Shown: in pieces, positions 7,667 through 14,639 of the stretch
How the letters are laid out: every line of letters starts with the position of its first letter
Numbering within the stretch: the stretch's first letter is position 1
From: a virus
Direction: 5' to 3' (one strand)
DNA: 52,214 nt
Virus record (IMG/VR): IMGVR_UViG_3300031972_002079
Span: 1 to 52,214 of that record
Notes under the pieces: generated by a model
Seen by the model: only the letters and a program-made list of their open reading frames with translations
What the model was told of the DNA's origin: nothing
Database searches by the model: none
Translations under genes and position numbers: made by a program

Positions 7667-7852
7667 ATGGCACAAGGATTTGATGTAGATGGTGTAGAGG
7701 TTGAGATTCCTGTTCAAGACATGAGTCGTCTTATCAAAAGATATAAGAAATTGAAAAAGTATGAGAAGTCAACTCTACATACCATTCAAAAACTGAATGG
7801 TGATAGAACTATCATTGACAAATTGACTGAAGAATCTGAAAATTTTGAATAA
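7667..7852 (+). CDS. Small charged protein of unknown function
   Basis: 61 aa, standing alone after a 67-base gap behind talC. Lys/Glu-rich, helical. Ends two bases before the strong promoter at 7854. Confidence 0.65.
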   Translation: MAQGFDVDGVEVEIPVQDMSRLIKRYKKLKKYEKSTLHTIQKLNGDRTIIDKLTEESENFE

Positions 7853-7853
7853 C

Positions 7854-7882
7854 TTGACTAAATACGGTATGGGGTCTATAAT
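7854..7882 (+). promoter_or_regulatory. Sigma70-type promoter ahead of the structured RNA
   Basis: TTGACT (7854-7859), 17 bp spacer, TATAAT (7877-7882). Expected start near 7889, at the first stem of the riboswitch-like element. Confidence 0.88.
7858..7864 (+). promoter_or_regulatory. Possible late promoter CTAAATA overlapping the -35 box
   Basis: Matches the CTAAATA box found before structural genes in this window, and shares two bases with the early -35. If used, the same leader RNA would be made early and late. Confidence 0.45.
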
Positions 7883-7890
7883 AGACCTGT

Positions 7891-7944
7891 CGTTCATCTC
7901 CTAATCAGGAGACGCAAGTAAGTCGCGGAACGGAGCGTTCATCC
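7891..7944 (+). ncRNA. Riboswitch-like leader (Downstream-peptide / glutamine-II class)
   Basis: Between the promoter and a 66-aa gene lies a compact fold: CGTTC (7891-7895) pairs with GAACG (7928-7932), and inside it TCTCC (7897-7901) pairs with GGAGA (7908-7912), with a conserved-looking ACGCAAGTAAG joining stretch. A second CGTTC (7936-7940) can compete for the same GAACG next to the start codon, giving an on/off switch. Stem layout, joining sequence and location before a short ORF match my recollection of the Downstream-peptide motif of marine cyanobacteria and their phages, related to the glnA glutamine aptamer. Ligand not proven. Confidence 0.7.
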
Positions 7945-7945
7945 C

Positions 7946-8146
7946 ATGAAATTACTTCTACCTTTATTACTTCTAGCTTCTCCCATATATGCTGGCGAGT
8001 ATGTTATGCCTTGTCAACATGTAAAAGAAGTTGCAGAAGTCGTATTGGAGGATCCTTACCTTTCTGAAAGGGACAAAAAGATTATTCTTAAAAACCTTTT
8101 AGGTAGACATGGTATGGGTTGTCTTTCAAGGGACGCAAACGACTAA
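7946..8146 (+). CDS. Small secreted protein under the riboswitch-like leader
   Basis: 66 aa. A clear signal peptide (residues 1-16, KLLLPLLLLASPIYA then G) with an AxA-type cleavage site precedes a charged mature part with two Cys, implying periplasmic or lumenal location. The start lies directly after the switchable stem, consistent with translational control. No family name recognised. Confidence 0.75.
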   Translation: MKLLLPLLLLASPIYAGEYVMPCQHVKEVAEVVLEDPYLSERDKKIILKNLLGRHGMGCLSRDAND

Positions 8147-8186
8147 AGGAACGGGCCTAAAAATCCAACTACTTTAGGAGTTCAAC

Positions 8187-8354
8187 ATGAACACACTTAA
8201 TCTAATCAGAAAGCAGATCAACAAAGCATCTGCTCTTCATGACGCACAGATCACTCACACCGCATATCGTGGTGTCGAGTATTCTACTCGTTGTGTAGAA
8301 TCAAAAGATACTCATGGTACATTCTGCTACCGTGGTCGTCTTTACACCAAGTGA
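8187..8354 (+). CDS. YRG-motif small protein (DUF4278-like)
   Basis: 55 aa, preceded by a good site (AGGAG, 6 bases before ATG). Two copies of an aromatic-Arg-Gly motif, AYRGVEY and CYRGRLY, 21 residues apart match the DUF4278 pattern of cyanobacteria and cyanophages. Function unknown. Followed by a strong terminator. Confidence 0.75.
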   Translation: MNTLNLIRKQINKASALHDAQITHTAYRGVEYSTRCVESKDTHGTFCYRGRLYTK

Positions 8355-8373
8355 TTAACGTAAGTTAAAGAAG

Positions 8374-8399
8374 AGCGGGGTTGCGGCCCCGCTTTTTTT
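8374..8399 (+). terminator. Intrinsic terminator with a -35-like loop
   Basis: AGCGGGG (8374-8380), loop TTGCGG (8381-8386), CCCCGCT (8387-8393), then seven T in a row counting the last stem base. Ends the riboswitch-controlled transcript. Confidence 0.93.
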
Positions 8400-8409
8400 A
8401 TGGTATGAT
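8381..8409 (+). promoter_or_regulatory. Promoter whose -35 box is the terminator loop
   Basis: TTGCGG (exactly the hairpin loop), 17 bp spacer, TATGAT (8404-8409). Fits the same layout as the element at 618-657. Weaker match to consensus. Confidence 0.6.
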
Positions 8410-8431
8410 ACGTGGGAACGTCAGACATGCC

Positions 8432-8653
8432 ATGGACCAAGTTCAGATTTGGAAAGAGAGGTATGATGCTCTCACCCGATGGGTCGAGGAGAATATGCCA
8501 GAGAAAGATCCTAAACTCTGCAAATGTACACCTGGAGCACTAGAATCAGTGCATCTTGGAAGGATTAAATACTTAGAAGCACAGATTGAAAAATACGAAC
8601 AAGAAATTTCAATTCTCAAAATGTACCTAGAGGCCCGTGGCTATGACAACTGA
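8432..8653 (+). CDS. Small coiled-coil protein of unknown function
   Basis: 73 aa from the ATG at 8432. The frame is open back through the terminator, and an ATG at 8405 exists, but it lies inside the -10 box of the promoter at 8381-8409, so the later start is favoured. Contains CKC and a Glu/Lys-rich C-terminal helix likely to form a coiled coil. Overlaps the next gene by 11 bases. Confidence 0.65.
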   Translation: MDQVQIWKERYDALTRWVEENMPEKDPKLCKCTPGALESVHLGRIKYLEAQIEKYEQEISILKMYLEARGYDN

Positions 8654-8825
8654 TCAACTTCGTGACATCCTGATATCAGATGTTGAAGAGTTTTATTGCT
8701 CAAGATCAACTTATCTTATGGATTATGATCTAAGATATCTTGACTGCCTCTTTGAGGAATTTGTTGTAGATGGTGAAGAACCTGATGAATGGTTGTTTAT
8801 GAACGATATGACAAATGTCTCATAA
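8643..8825 (+). CDS. Small acidic protein of unknown function
   Basis: 60 aa; ATG at 8643 (GTG at 8637 also in frame). Strongly acidic, Tyr- and Asp-rich. Overlaps genes on both sides, as expected in a compact phage operon. Confidence 0.65.
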   Translation: MTTDQLRDILISDVEEFYCSRSTYLMDYDLRYLDCLFEEFVVDGEEPDEWLFMNDMTNVS

Positions 8826-9006
8826 ATTTAAAGTAGGAATGTGGGCTTGTTACCGCAAAAATACTGGTGTCATTGATTTTATAGATACTGCGTACATTAG
8901 AATCAAACTACCAGCAGCGCCAAATAGAGGTAACCCACTTCTTTTGGTTTATCCTTGCTATTGGAAGGAAGTTGAAATTTTAGATGATATTAAAAAAGGA
9001 ATTTGA
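8815..9006 (+). CDS. Small protein of unknown function
   Basis: 63 aa. Looks like a small beta-barrel (SH3-like spacing: FKVGMWACYRKNTGVIDFI, then YIRIKL). No family claimed. Starts within the previous gene and ends 1 base before the glutaredoxin ATG. Confidence 0.65.
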   Translation: MSHKFKVGMWACYRKNTGVIDFIDTAYIRIKLPAAPNRGNPLLLVYPCYWKEVEILDDIKKGI

Positions 9007-9007
9007 T

Positions 9008-9244
9008 ATGACCTTTATCGTTTATTCAAAAGAAAACTGTCCACATTGCTCAAAACTCAAGCAAGTTATGGACTTGACAGAACAAAAGCATGTGATCTAT
9101 ACTCTTGGTACAGATTTCACTCCAGAGGAATTTTATGAAAAATTTGGTGAGGGTAAAACCTTTCCGCAAGTAGTTATTGATGGACAAACTATTGGAGGCT
9201 GCAGTGAAACACTCAAATACTTCCGAGAGCAGAGGATCCTCTGA
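9008..9244 (+). CDS. nrdC: Glutaredoxin
   Basis: 78 aa, the length of a minimal glutaredoxin. Active site CPHC (residues 11-14), the cis-Pro stretch KTFPQVVI and the glutathione-binding GGCSE near the C-terminus are all present. Reduces ribonucleotide reductase and other disulfides with glutathione. I chose the ATG at 9008, which gives the classical beta-strand MTFIVYSKENCP start. Confidence 0.93.
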   Translation: MTFIVYSKENCPHCSKLKQVMDLTEQKHVIYTLGTDFTPEEFYEKFGEGKTFPQVVIDGQTIGGCSETLKYFREQRIL

Positions 9245-9395
9245 TCTACCACTAAATAGAGGCGTAGAACTAATCCTCAACGGAGTCAAAAACCCAAAGC
9301 AATTACTTGATCTGAACCTTAACCAAAGATTTAGATTGTTCAAAAGACAAATTTCAATTAGTTTTGCATTTTCTTTTGACATAAAAAAACCATAA
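9204..9395 (+). CDS. Small protein of unknown function, GTG start
   Basis: 63 aa. GTG at 9204 is preceded by GGAGG at 6 bases, inside the 3' end of the glutaredoxin gene, a good internal ribosome-binding site. Polar N-terminus (Ser-rich), then a Leu/Arg/Phe-rich helix. A CTAAATA sequence (9252-9258) falls within it. Confidence 0.65.
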   Translation: MKHSNTSESRGSSDLPLNRGVELILNGVKNPKQLLDLNLNQRFRLFKRQISISFAFSFDIKKP

Positions 9396-9412
9396 AGTCT
9401 AAGAGAGGAATT

Positions 9413-9634
9413 ATGTTAGCAGTCTCACTTGTTTTAGGAACATTCATCTTAATAGGTGCCTTTCTTACAGGATTTATTTTTGGATGGATTATAAGAGAAA
9501 ATGTTATATCATTTAATATTCCTCAGGGTCTACATCCAGAAATGTATGACGAACAAGGTGGCATTCTTCCAGATCAATTAATTGCATTTCGATTTGAAAA
9601 TGGATTTGAAGACGAAGAAGAAGAAATCGACTAA
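9413..9634 (+). CDS. Small membrane protein
   Basis: 73 aa with a good AGAGGA site upstream. One N-terminal transmembrane helix (residues about 3-26) then an acidic tail ending EDEEEEID. Unknown function. Confidence 0.75.
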   Translation: MLAVSLVLGTFILIGAFLTGFIFGWIIRENVISFNIPQGLHPEMYDEQGGILPDQLIAFRFENGFEDEEEEID

Positions 9635-9649
9635 AAATGGAGTTTAATT

Positions 9650-10102
9650 ATGGCTAAAAAATTACCACCAAACCCGCTACAATCTGAAATTTTACAAGCT
9701 GTATCAAGCGCAAAAACTAAAGCAGCAAAAGTGGAACTTCTTAAGGAGTATCGCAACCCTGCCTTAGTTTCTTTGCTTATCTGGAATTTTGATGAATCCA
9801 TCAAGAGTTCTGTTCCAGAAGGTAAAGTACCCTATACCGAAAATGATAAACCTATTGGTGATGGTATTTCTCGTCTTGCCAGTAATCAAAGAATGTTTTA
9901 TAATTTTGTAGAGGGAGGAAATGTAGATCTCACTCGCACTAGACGTGAGGCACTTTTCATTGAATTGCTTGAATCTCTTCACAAAGAAGAAGCAGAGTTA
10001 CTGTGTTTAGTAAAGGATAAAAACATTGGAAGCAAATACAGAGTTACAAGAAACGTTATTGCCGAAGCCTATGAGGACATCCAGTGGGGAAATAGAACCT
10101 AA
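9650..10102 (+). CDS. DUF6433-like phage protein
   Basis: 150 aa. Pattern SEILQAVSSAKTKAAKVELL, PALVSLLIWNFD, PEGKVPY, NFVEGGN and a C-terminal LLESLHKEEAELLCLVKDK match my memory of DUF6433, a family frequent in T4-like phages of marine bacteria. No proven role; spacing among replication genes suggests DNA metabolism or host takeover. Confidence 0.75.
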   Translation: MAKKLPPNPLQSEILQAVSSAKTKAAKVELLKEYRNPALVSLLIWNFDESIKSSVPEGKVPYTENDKPIGDGISRLASNQRMFYNFVEGGNVDLTRTRREALFIELLESLHKEEAELLCLVKDKNIGSKYRVTRNVIAEAYEDIQWGNRT

Positions 10103-10103
10103 T

Positions 10104-10409
10104 ATGTCTTGGACTGATGAAGAAAAGTCTCTAACTAAAAAGAGATATGGATGTACAATTCTACAAACTAATTGTGATCCATCTGCTGCAAACGACAAGA
10201 CCCTTCCTACAGATTCGTTTTTAGTAGAGTTTCGAGTTGATGGTCAATCATACTATGATATCACCAGGACTCAAAAAGAGACTAAACTTTTTGATATGTA
10301 CTATGATAAGTTCGGAAAAGAATTTGTAAAATTTTCTTGGACAAAGGGAACTATCAAGCCAAAACTTTGGGGTTACAAACCTGTCGAGGAAAAGAAGAAA
10401 AAACGCTGA
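10104..10409 (+). CDS. Conserved phage protein of unknown function
   Basis: 101 aa from ATG 10104, one base after the previous stop. Mixed alpha/beta, with a Lys-rich C-terminus (EEKKKKR) that could bind nucleic acid. No domain recognised. Confidence 0.7.
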   Translation: MSWTDEEKSLTKKRYGCTILQTNCDPSAANDKTLPTDSFLVEFRVDGQSYYDITRTQKETKLFDMYYDKFGKEFVKFSWTKGTIKPKLWGYKPVEEKKKKR

Positions 10410-10421
10410 AGATGTGCTAAG

Positions 10422-10601
10422 ATGTATGAGGAACTGAATGACTTTGAGGAAGCCCTCAAACACTTTGGAACAAGAGTTGAGATCATCACTGCTATGGAAA
10501 TGGCAAAGAAACTATCACCTGAAGATGCCTATCAGATGATTAAGGATGAGCTCAAAGAAGTAAAAAAATGTCGTAAACGTTTCAAGAATGAATCATGTTA
10601 A
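10422..10601 (+). CDS. Small helical protein before thyX
   Basis: 59 aa, Glu/Lys-rich and almost fully helical (MYEELNDFEEALKHFG, then KLSPEDAYQMIKDELKEVKK). Its end overlaps the thyX start by 14 bases. Clear coding pattern though short; function unknown. Confidence 0.7.
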   Translation: MYEELNDFEEALKHFGTRVEIITAMEMAKKLSPEDAYQMIKDELKEVKKCRKRFKNESC

Positions 10602-11238
10602 ACTGATCTCTGTTACTCCTGATGCAGAGAAAAATATTGCGTATTGTGCCCGTGTAAGCAACCCCAACAATCAAGAGAACGAAAAGATCGCTGGTCTTCT
10701 CAAATACTGCATCAATCATAAGCACTGGAGTATTTTTGAACAAGCATATATGACCCTTGAGATCAGTACGACCAGGGGACTTGCGGCTCAAATTTTGCGA
10801 CATAGGAGTTTCACATTCCAAGAGTTTTCTCAACGGTATGCTGATAGTTCTATGTTAGCAACTAAGATTCCTCTTCCAGACTTACGTCGTCAGGATAAAA
10901 AGAATCGTCAAAACTCTACTGATGATTTGGATGCGTTCCATAAGCAAGAGTTTGAGATTGCTATTGAGAGACATTTTGCTTCTGCTATGGATCTATATCA
11001 AACTATGCTTGATCATGGCGTGGCAAAGGAATGTGCTCGTTTTGTGCTTCCTTTGGCCGTACCCACAAAAATTTACATGAGTGGCTCAATTCGCTCATGG
11101 ATACATTATATCGATCTGAGATCCGCTAATGGTACTCAGAAAGAACATATGGATATTGCCAAAGAGTGTATGTGTGTTTTTGCAGGAGAATTTCCTGTAA
11201 TATCTGAAGCACTTGGATGGACAAATCATAGTGAATGA
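10588..11238 (+). CDS. thyX: Flavin-dependent thymidylate synthase
   Basis: 216 aa. Makes dTMP from dUMP using methylene-tetrahydrofolate, FAD and NADPH. The ThyX signature RHRxxSxxxxSxR-type motif appears as RHRSFTFQEFSQRY (about residue 70), with the supporting C-terminal SGSIRSWIHYIDLR. Typical of T4-like cyanophages. Start overlaps the preceding small gene. Confidence 0.96.
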   Translation: MNHVKLISVTPDAEKNIAYCARVSNPNNQENEKIAGLLKYCINHKHWSIFEQAYMTLEISTTRGLAAQILRHRSFTFQEFSQRYADSSMLATKIPLPDLRRQDKKNRQNSTDDLDAFHKQEFEIAIERHFASAMDLYQTMLDHGVAKECARFVLPLAVPTKIYMSGSIRSWIHYIDLRSANGTQKEHMDIAKECMCVFAGEFPVISEALGWTNHSE

Positions 11239-11722
11239 GTCCATTTATCTTAAGAATAATTTTTTCAGTGATGATGAGTGTGATTTTCTAATTTCTTACT
11301 ATAAGGACAGAGAATCTTCATCTCATTACTATGAATGTAATCAGACACATACTCTAACGATACTTTCAAGTGATGAGAACAATATTGATGATGCACTGAG
11401 ACCATTTTACGATAAAATTCAGAATATAATCACAAAAATAGAAGGACCAAACCTTTATATTAATGTTTCTGAAATTGTAAAATGGTTATCAGGTTCATCA
11501 GTGATGAAGCCCCATCTTGATAGAAAAGAAGATCTATTTGGAGTCATCATTTATTTGAATGATGACTTTCTTGGTGGAAAAACTTACTTTAAAAATGGCA
11601 TCATGATAAGTCCAAAGAAAGGTAGTATTCTTCTTTTTACTGGAAACAAAATTGAGCATGGTGTGACACCAGCAATAAACGGTGATAGACTTACAATAAC
11701 TTGTTGGATTAGATCCAAATAA
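11231..11722 (+). CDS. 2OG-Fe(II) oxygenase
   Basis: 163 aa from GTG 11231 (a TTG at 11213 is in frame but extends further into thyX). Double-stranded beta-helix with the iron triad: HLD in MKPHLDRKEDL, distal His in KIEHGV, and 2-oxoglutarate-binding Arg in DRLTITCWIRS. Family members hydroxylate proteins, nucleic acids or small molecules; the substrate here is unknown. One of five such genes in the window. Confidence 0.85.
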   Translation: MNESIYLKNNFFSDDECDFLISYYKDRESSSHYYECNQTHTLTILSSDENNIDDALRPFYDKIQNIITKIEGPNLYINVSEIVKWLSGSSVMKPHLDRKEDLFGVIIYLNDDFLGGKTYFKNGIMISPKKGSILLFTGNKIEHGVTPAINGDRLTITCWIRSK

Positions 11723-11725
11723 CGT

Positions 11726-11732
11726 CTAAATA
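11726..11732 (+). promoter_or_regulatory. Late promoter motif CTAAATA
   Basis: Lies 22 bases before the next ATG, in a true intergenic gap. Same box as before gp26-like, fibre and minus-strand structural genes. Confidence 0.65.
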
Positions 11733-11753
11733 ATTGAGTTGGGATTTTAATTT

Positions 11754-12002
11754 ATGGCAACATATCCAGTTGTCCACCTTAAAACAGGTGAGACAAAAGA
11801 AGTGATAATGAGTATACATGAATGGGACCAGTGGAGAACAGATAATCCTGATTGGTCAAGAGATTATTCAGATCCTACCACCTGCCCTGGTGTTGGGGAA
11901 GTTGGTGAGTGGCGCAACAAATTAGTTGCTAAAAAGCCAGGTTGGAATGAAGTGCTTCACAGAGCATCGAAGATGCCTGGTTCAAACGTCAAAAAAATCT
12001 AG
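11754..12002 (+). CDS. FmdB-like small protein lacking the zinc ribbon
   Basis: 82 aa. The pattern TGETKEVIMSIHEWDQWRTDNP, PGVGEVGEW, then W-EVLHRASKMPGS follows the C-terminal part of the phage 'FmdB-type regulatory' proteins, but the usual Cys pairs are not present (a single Cys). Role unknown; may act in late functions given the promoter ahead. Confidence 0.7.
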   Translation: MATYPVVHLKTGETKEVIMSIHEWDQWRTDNPDWSRDYSDPTTCPGVGEVGEWRNKLVAKKPGWNEVLHRASKMPGSNVKKI

Positions 12003-12015
12003 TAAACCTCAACCT

Positions 12016-12777
12016 ATGCCTGCAAAAAAGAGAAAGAACTCAGCTCATCAACCAGTTGGTGCTGGTCTCACTGCCAAGCAGATGAAGCGCAAAAAACCTA
12101 TCAACTCAGACTTGATGGTTGACATTAATCCGCTCACAGATAATCAGAAGAAATTTTTCGATGCCTACAGTGAAGGAAAACAACTAGTTGCATATGGATG
12201 TGCTGGAACTGGTAAAACGTTCATTGCTCTTTACAATGCACTCGCAGATGTTCTAAACGAAGTTACACCATATGAAAAAGTGTATGTTGTTCGTTCTCTA
12301 GTTGCAACCAGAGAGATTGGTTTCTTGCCAGGAGATCATGAAGATAAGTCTTCTCTTTACCAGATTCCTTATAAGAATATGGTAAAATATATGTTCGAGA
12401 TGCCTACAGACACAGATTTTGAAATGCTGTATGGCAATCTCAAAGCTCAGGAAACTGTAAGTTTCTGGAGTACATCTTTTATTCGTGGTACTACTTTTGA
12501 TAATGCAATTCTCATCATTGACGAATTTCAGAATCTAAACTTTCACGAACTGGACTCTATCATTACTCGCGTTGGTGAAAATAGTAAGATTATCTTCTGT
12601 GGCGATGCCACTCAAACTGATCTTACTAAAACTAATGAGAAAAATGGGATCGTTGACTTTATGAGTATTCTCAGAAAGATGCCATCATTTGATCTTGTAG
12701 AATTTGGTGTTGACGATATTGTAAGATCTGGTATCGTCAAAGAATATTTACTTGCTAAACTTGACTCTAATTTGTAA
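12016..12777 (+). CDS. phoH: PhoH-like ATPase
   Basis: 253 aa. Walker A GCAGTGKT (residues 61-68) and Walker B ILIIDEFQN near residue 170 with flanking PhoH features (VRSLVATREIGFLPGD, GDATQTD). PhoH-type NTPases are very common in marine phages; role may be RNA metabolism, and a link to phosphate stress is debated. The basic N-terminus is Lys-rich. The frame is open upstream, but the ATG at 12016 avoids a long overlap. Confidence 0.93.
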   Translation: MPAKKRKNSAHQPVGAGLTAKQMKRKKPINSDLMVDINPLTDNQKKFFDAYSEGKQLVAYGCAGTGKTFIALYNALADVLNEVTPYEKVYVVRSLVATREIGFLPGDHEDKSSLYQIPYKNMVKYMFEMPTDTDFEMLYGNLKAQETVSFWSTSFIRGTTFDNAILIIDEFQNLNFHELDSIITRVGENSKIIFCGDATQTDLTKTNEKNGIVDFMSILRKMPSFDLVEFGVDDIVRSGIVKEYLLAKLDSNL

Positions 12778-13433
12778 TGTTTCATCATATTGATATTCCC
12801 TTTATTAATGAACTAGAAAGAGAAGAAATCGAAGGTGTTAGACACTATGTTGTACCTAACACCCAAGATGTAAAATTTGTCTCGATTACTTCAGTGCTAA
12901 GCTGGATTAACCGAGACAAATTTGCTAAGTGGAGAAAAAAAGTTGGTGACAATGTAGCAAACGAGATTCTTAGAAAATCATCCAGTCGTGGCACTGACAT
13001 GCACACTTTGACTGAACATTATCTAAAAAATGAATCTCTTCCAAAAGTAAATCCACTTCCAGAGATGTTGTTTAAGATTGCAAAACCAGCTTTAAACAAT
13101 ATCGACAACATTCATGGTCTTGAAAAGAGACTATATAGTATGAATCTTAAAGTTGCTGGAACAGTAGATTGTATCGCTGAGTATAATGGTGAGTTAGCGA
13201 TTATCGACTTTAAGACAAGCAAGCAACCAAAACCCAGAAATTGGGTAGATGGATACTTCGTACAATGTGCTGCATATGCTTGCATGTTATACGAGCTTAC
13301 TGGTATAATAGTGAAGAAGTTTGTAATTATCATGTCATGCGAAAATGGGGAATGCGAAGTTTATGAAGAATACGACAAATCCAAATACATCCATATGTTG
13401 GGTGAATATCTACGGAGATACAATGAAAAATGA
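12777..13433 (+). CDS. PD-(D/E)XK exonuclease (RecB/MGME1-like)
   Basis: 218 aa. Nuclease core: SITSVLSWI..KFAKWRKKVG then RGTDMHTLTEHYL (motif I), GTVDCIAEYNGELAIIDFKTSK (catalytic D..D-F-K) and QCAAYACML (QxxxY motif). Likely degrades or trims DNA ends in replication, recombination or host DNA breakdown. Start overlaps the phoH stop by one base (TAATG). Confidence 0.85.
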   Translation: MFHHIDIPFINELEREEIEGVRHYVVPNTQDVKFVSITSVLSWINRDKFAKWRKKVGDNVANEILRKSSSRGTDMHTLTEHYLKNESLPKVNPLPEMLFKIAKPALNNIDNIHGLEKRLYSMNLKVAGTVDCIAEYNGELAIIDFKTSKQPKPRNWVDGYFVQCAAYACMLYELTGIIVKKFVIIMSCENGECEVYEEYDKSKYIHMLGEYLRRYNEK

Positions 13434-13677
13434 ATTAAAAAAAGAGTTAGAAAAAAAATTCATTACTTCTGAAAAATTCTGCCAAGAAATTGAACAGATT
13501 GTTCTTAATCAAAAGATTAATTACATCGATGCAATCGTATTCTTTTGTGAGAAGAATAGTATTGAAGTTGATACAATTTCAAAACTAATTACCAAACCAC
13601 TAAAAGAAAAATTAAAGTGGGATGCTATTAGACTTAATTTTATGAAGAAAACATCGAAGGCTAAATTGCCTATTTAA
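13423..13677 (+). CDS. 33: Late transcription coactivator gp33
   Basis: 84 aa. In T4, gp33 bridges RNA polymerase, the gp55 late sigma and the gp45 clamp. Pattern FCQEIEQIVLNQKINYIDAI, IEVDTISKLITKPLKEKL and a terminal AKLPI fits the cyanophage gp33 (Trans_coact) family. Overlaps the nuclease 3' end by 11 bases. Its presence agrees with the CTAAATA boxes upstream of virion genes. Confidence 0.85.
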   Translation: MKNELKKELEKKFITSEKFCQEIEQIVLNQKINYIDAIVFFCEKNSIEVDTISKLITKPLKEKLKWDAIRLNFMKKTSKAKLPI

Positions 13678-13678
13678 A

Positions 13679-14263
13679 ATGGATTGTAATTTTCAAGATT
13701 TTATTGGGGTATGGGACGATCTTGTTCCACCCCAACTATGTGATGACATTGTGAATCTTGCTGAGAGAATTACTAAACACAATGCACACAATTCAATCAC
13801 TCATGATGGTGGTAGTCAGTTTTCCGTCGAAGGGAAGACTGGTAGATATGATACTCAGATATATTTGACTGACTATGATTCTGAGTTGTGTGATGAAATC
13901 AATGATTATTTGACTACTTGTATATCTGAATATTGTGAGGAATACTCAATATTAAAGCAGATTAATCTAGCCTCATATTTTATCAAATGTCAGATCACAC
14001 CTCCTGGCGGTGGTTATCATGTCTGGCATTATGAAAGCATGTATTATGAGGAAGTATCCCGTGAATTAGTATGGACGGTATATCTAAATGATATGCCAGA
14101 TGGTGAAGCTGAAACAGAATTTCTGTATCAGAAGAGACGTATCAAAGCAAAACAGGGAAGAGTATGTATTTTTCCTGCTGGTATGACTCATGTTCACCGT
14201 GGAAATACCGTATTTAGTAGTAATAAATATATTTTGACAGGTTGGGTCAATAAGGTCAAATAA
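13679..14263 (+). CDS. 2OG-Fe(II) oxygenase
   Basis: 194 aa. Iron site HYE in YHVWHYESM (His-x-Glu in place of the commoner His-x-Asp), strand LVWTVYLNDM, distal His/Arg in THVHRG and ILTGWV. Closely resembles the oxygenase at 42310 in design. ATG is one base after the gp33 stop. Substrate unknown. Confidence 0.85.
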   Translation: MDCNFQDFIGVWDDLVPPQLCDDIVNLAERITKHNAHNSITHDGGSQFSVEGKTGRYDTQIYLTDYDSELCDEINDYLTTCISEYCEEYSILKQINLASYFIKCQITPPGGGYHVWHYESMYYEEVSRELVWTVYLNDMPDGEAETEFLYQKRRIKAKQGRVCIFPAGMTHVHRGNTVFSSNKYILTGWVNKVK

Positions 14264-14267
14264 TAAA

Positions 14268-14597
14268 ATGAGTGATTTTATGAATTCAGAGATTGTTCAA
14301 GATTCCTTGGACAATATTGAACGCCTCCAATCTGAGGTGTTTAGTGGTGTGTTCAATTACACCGATTTTGATGATGATGACAAAAGAGAACACATTGAAA
14401 AAATGGAAGAGTTAATCGAAGCTCAGAAATTAATGTATACTCGTATGTCATTGAGTGATGATCCAGCAGCAATTGAACGCAGAGAGCAAATTGAAAAATT
14501 CGTCGCAGTCATGGGTTTTGAAGGGACGGATGTCTATGCCGTCTTTAGCGAAATGCATCGATACCTAGAACAAGCGAAGAAAGAACTTGACACCTGA
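14268..14597 (+). CDS. DUF1825-like protein
   Basis: 109 aa. FMNSEIVQDSLDNIERLQ, EHIEKMEELIEAQKLMYTR-SLSDDP-A and a helical end follow the DUF1825 pattern of cyanobacteria, indicating host-derived ancestry. Function unknown. The gp32 promoter begins within its last codons. Confidence 0.8.
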   Translation: MSDFMNSEIVQDSLDNIERLQSEVFSGVFNYTDFDDDDKREHIEKMEELIEAQKLMYTRMSLSDDPAAIERREQIEKFVAVMGFEGTDVYAVFSEMHRYLEQAKKELDT

Positions 14598-14615
14598 CTC
14601 AACCCATCCTATAAT
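14587..14615 (+). promoter_or_regulatory. Consensus sigma70-type promoter for gp32
   Basis: TTGACA (14587-14592), 17 bp, TATAAT (14610-14615): both hexamers perfect. Start expected near 14622, 18 bases ahead of the gp32 ATG. Confidence 0.9.
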
Positions 14616-14639
14616 CTAAACGTACACAAGCCAAATCCA

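Noticed and set aside
9252-9258. Late promoter CTAAATA within the gene at 9204
   Set aside because: Lies inside a coding region with 155 bases to the next start; could be chance, so not listed as a promoter.
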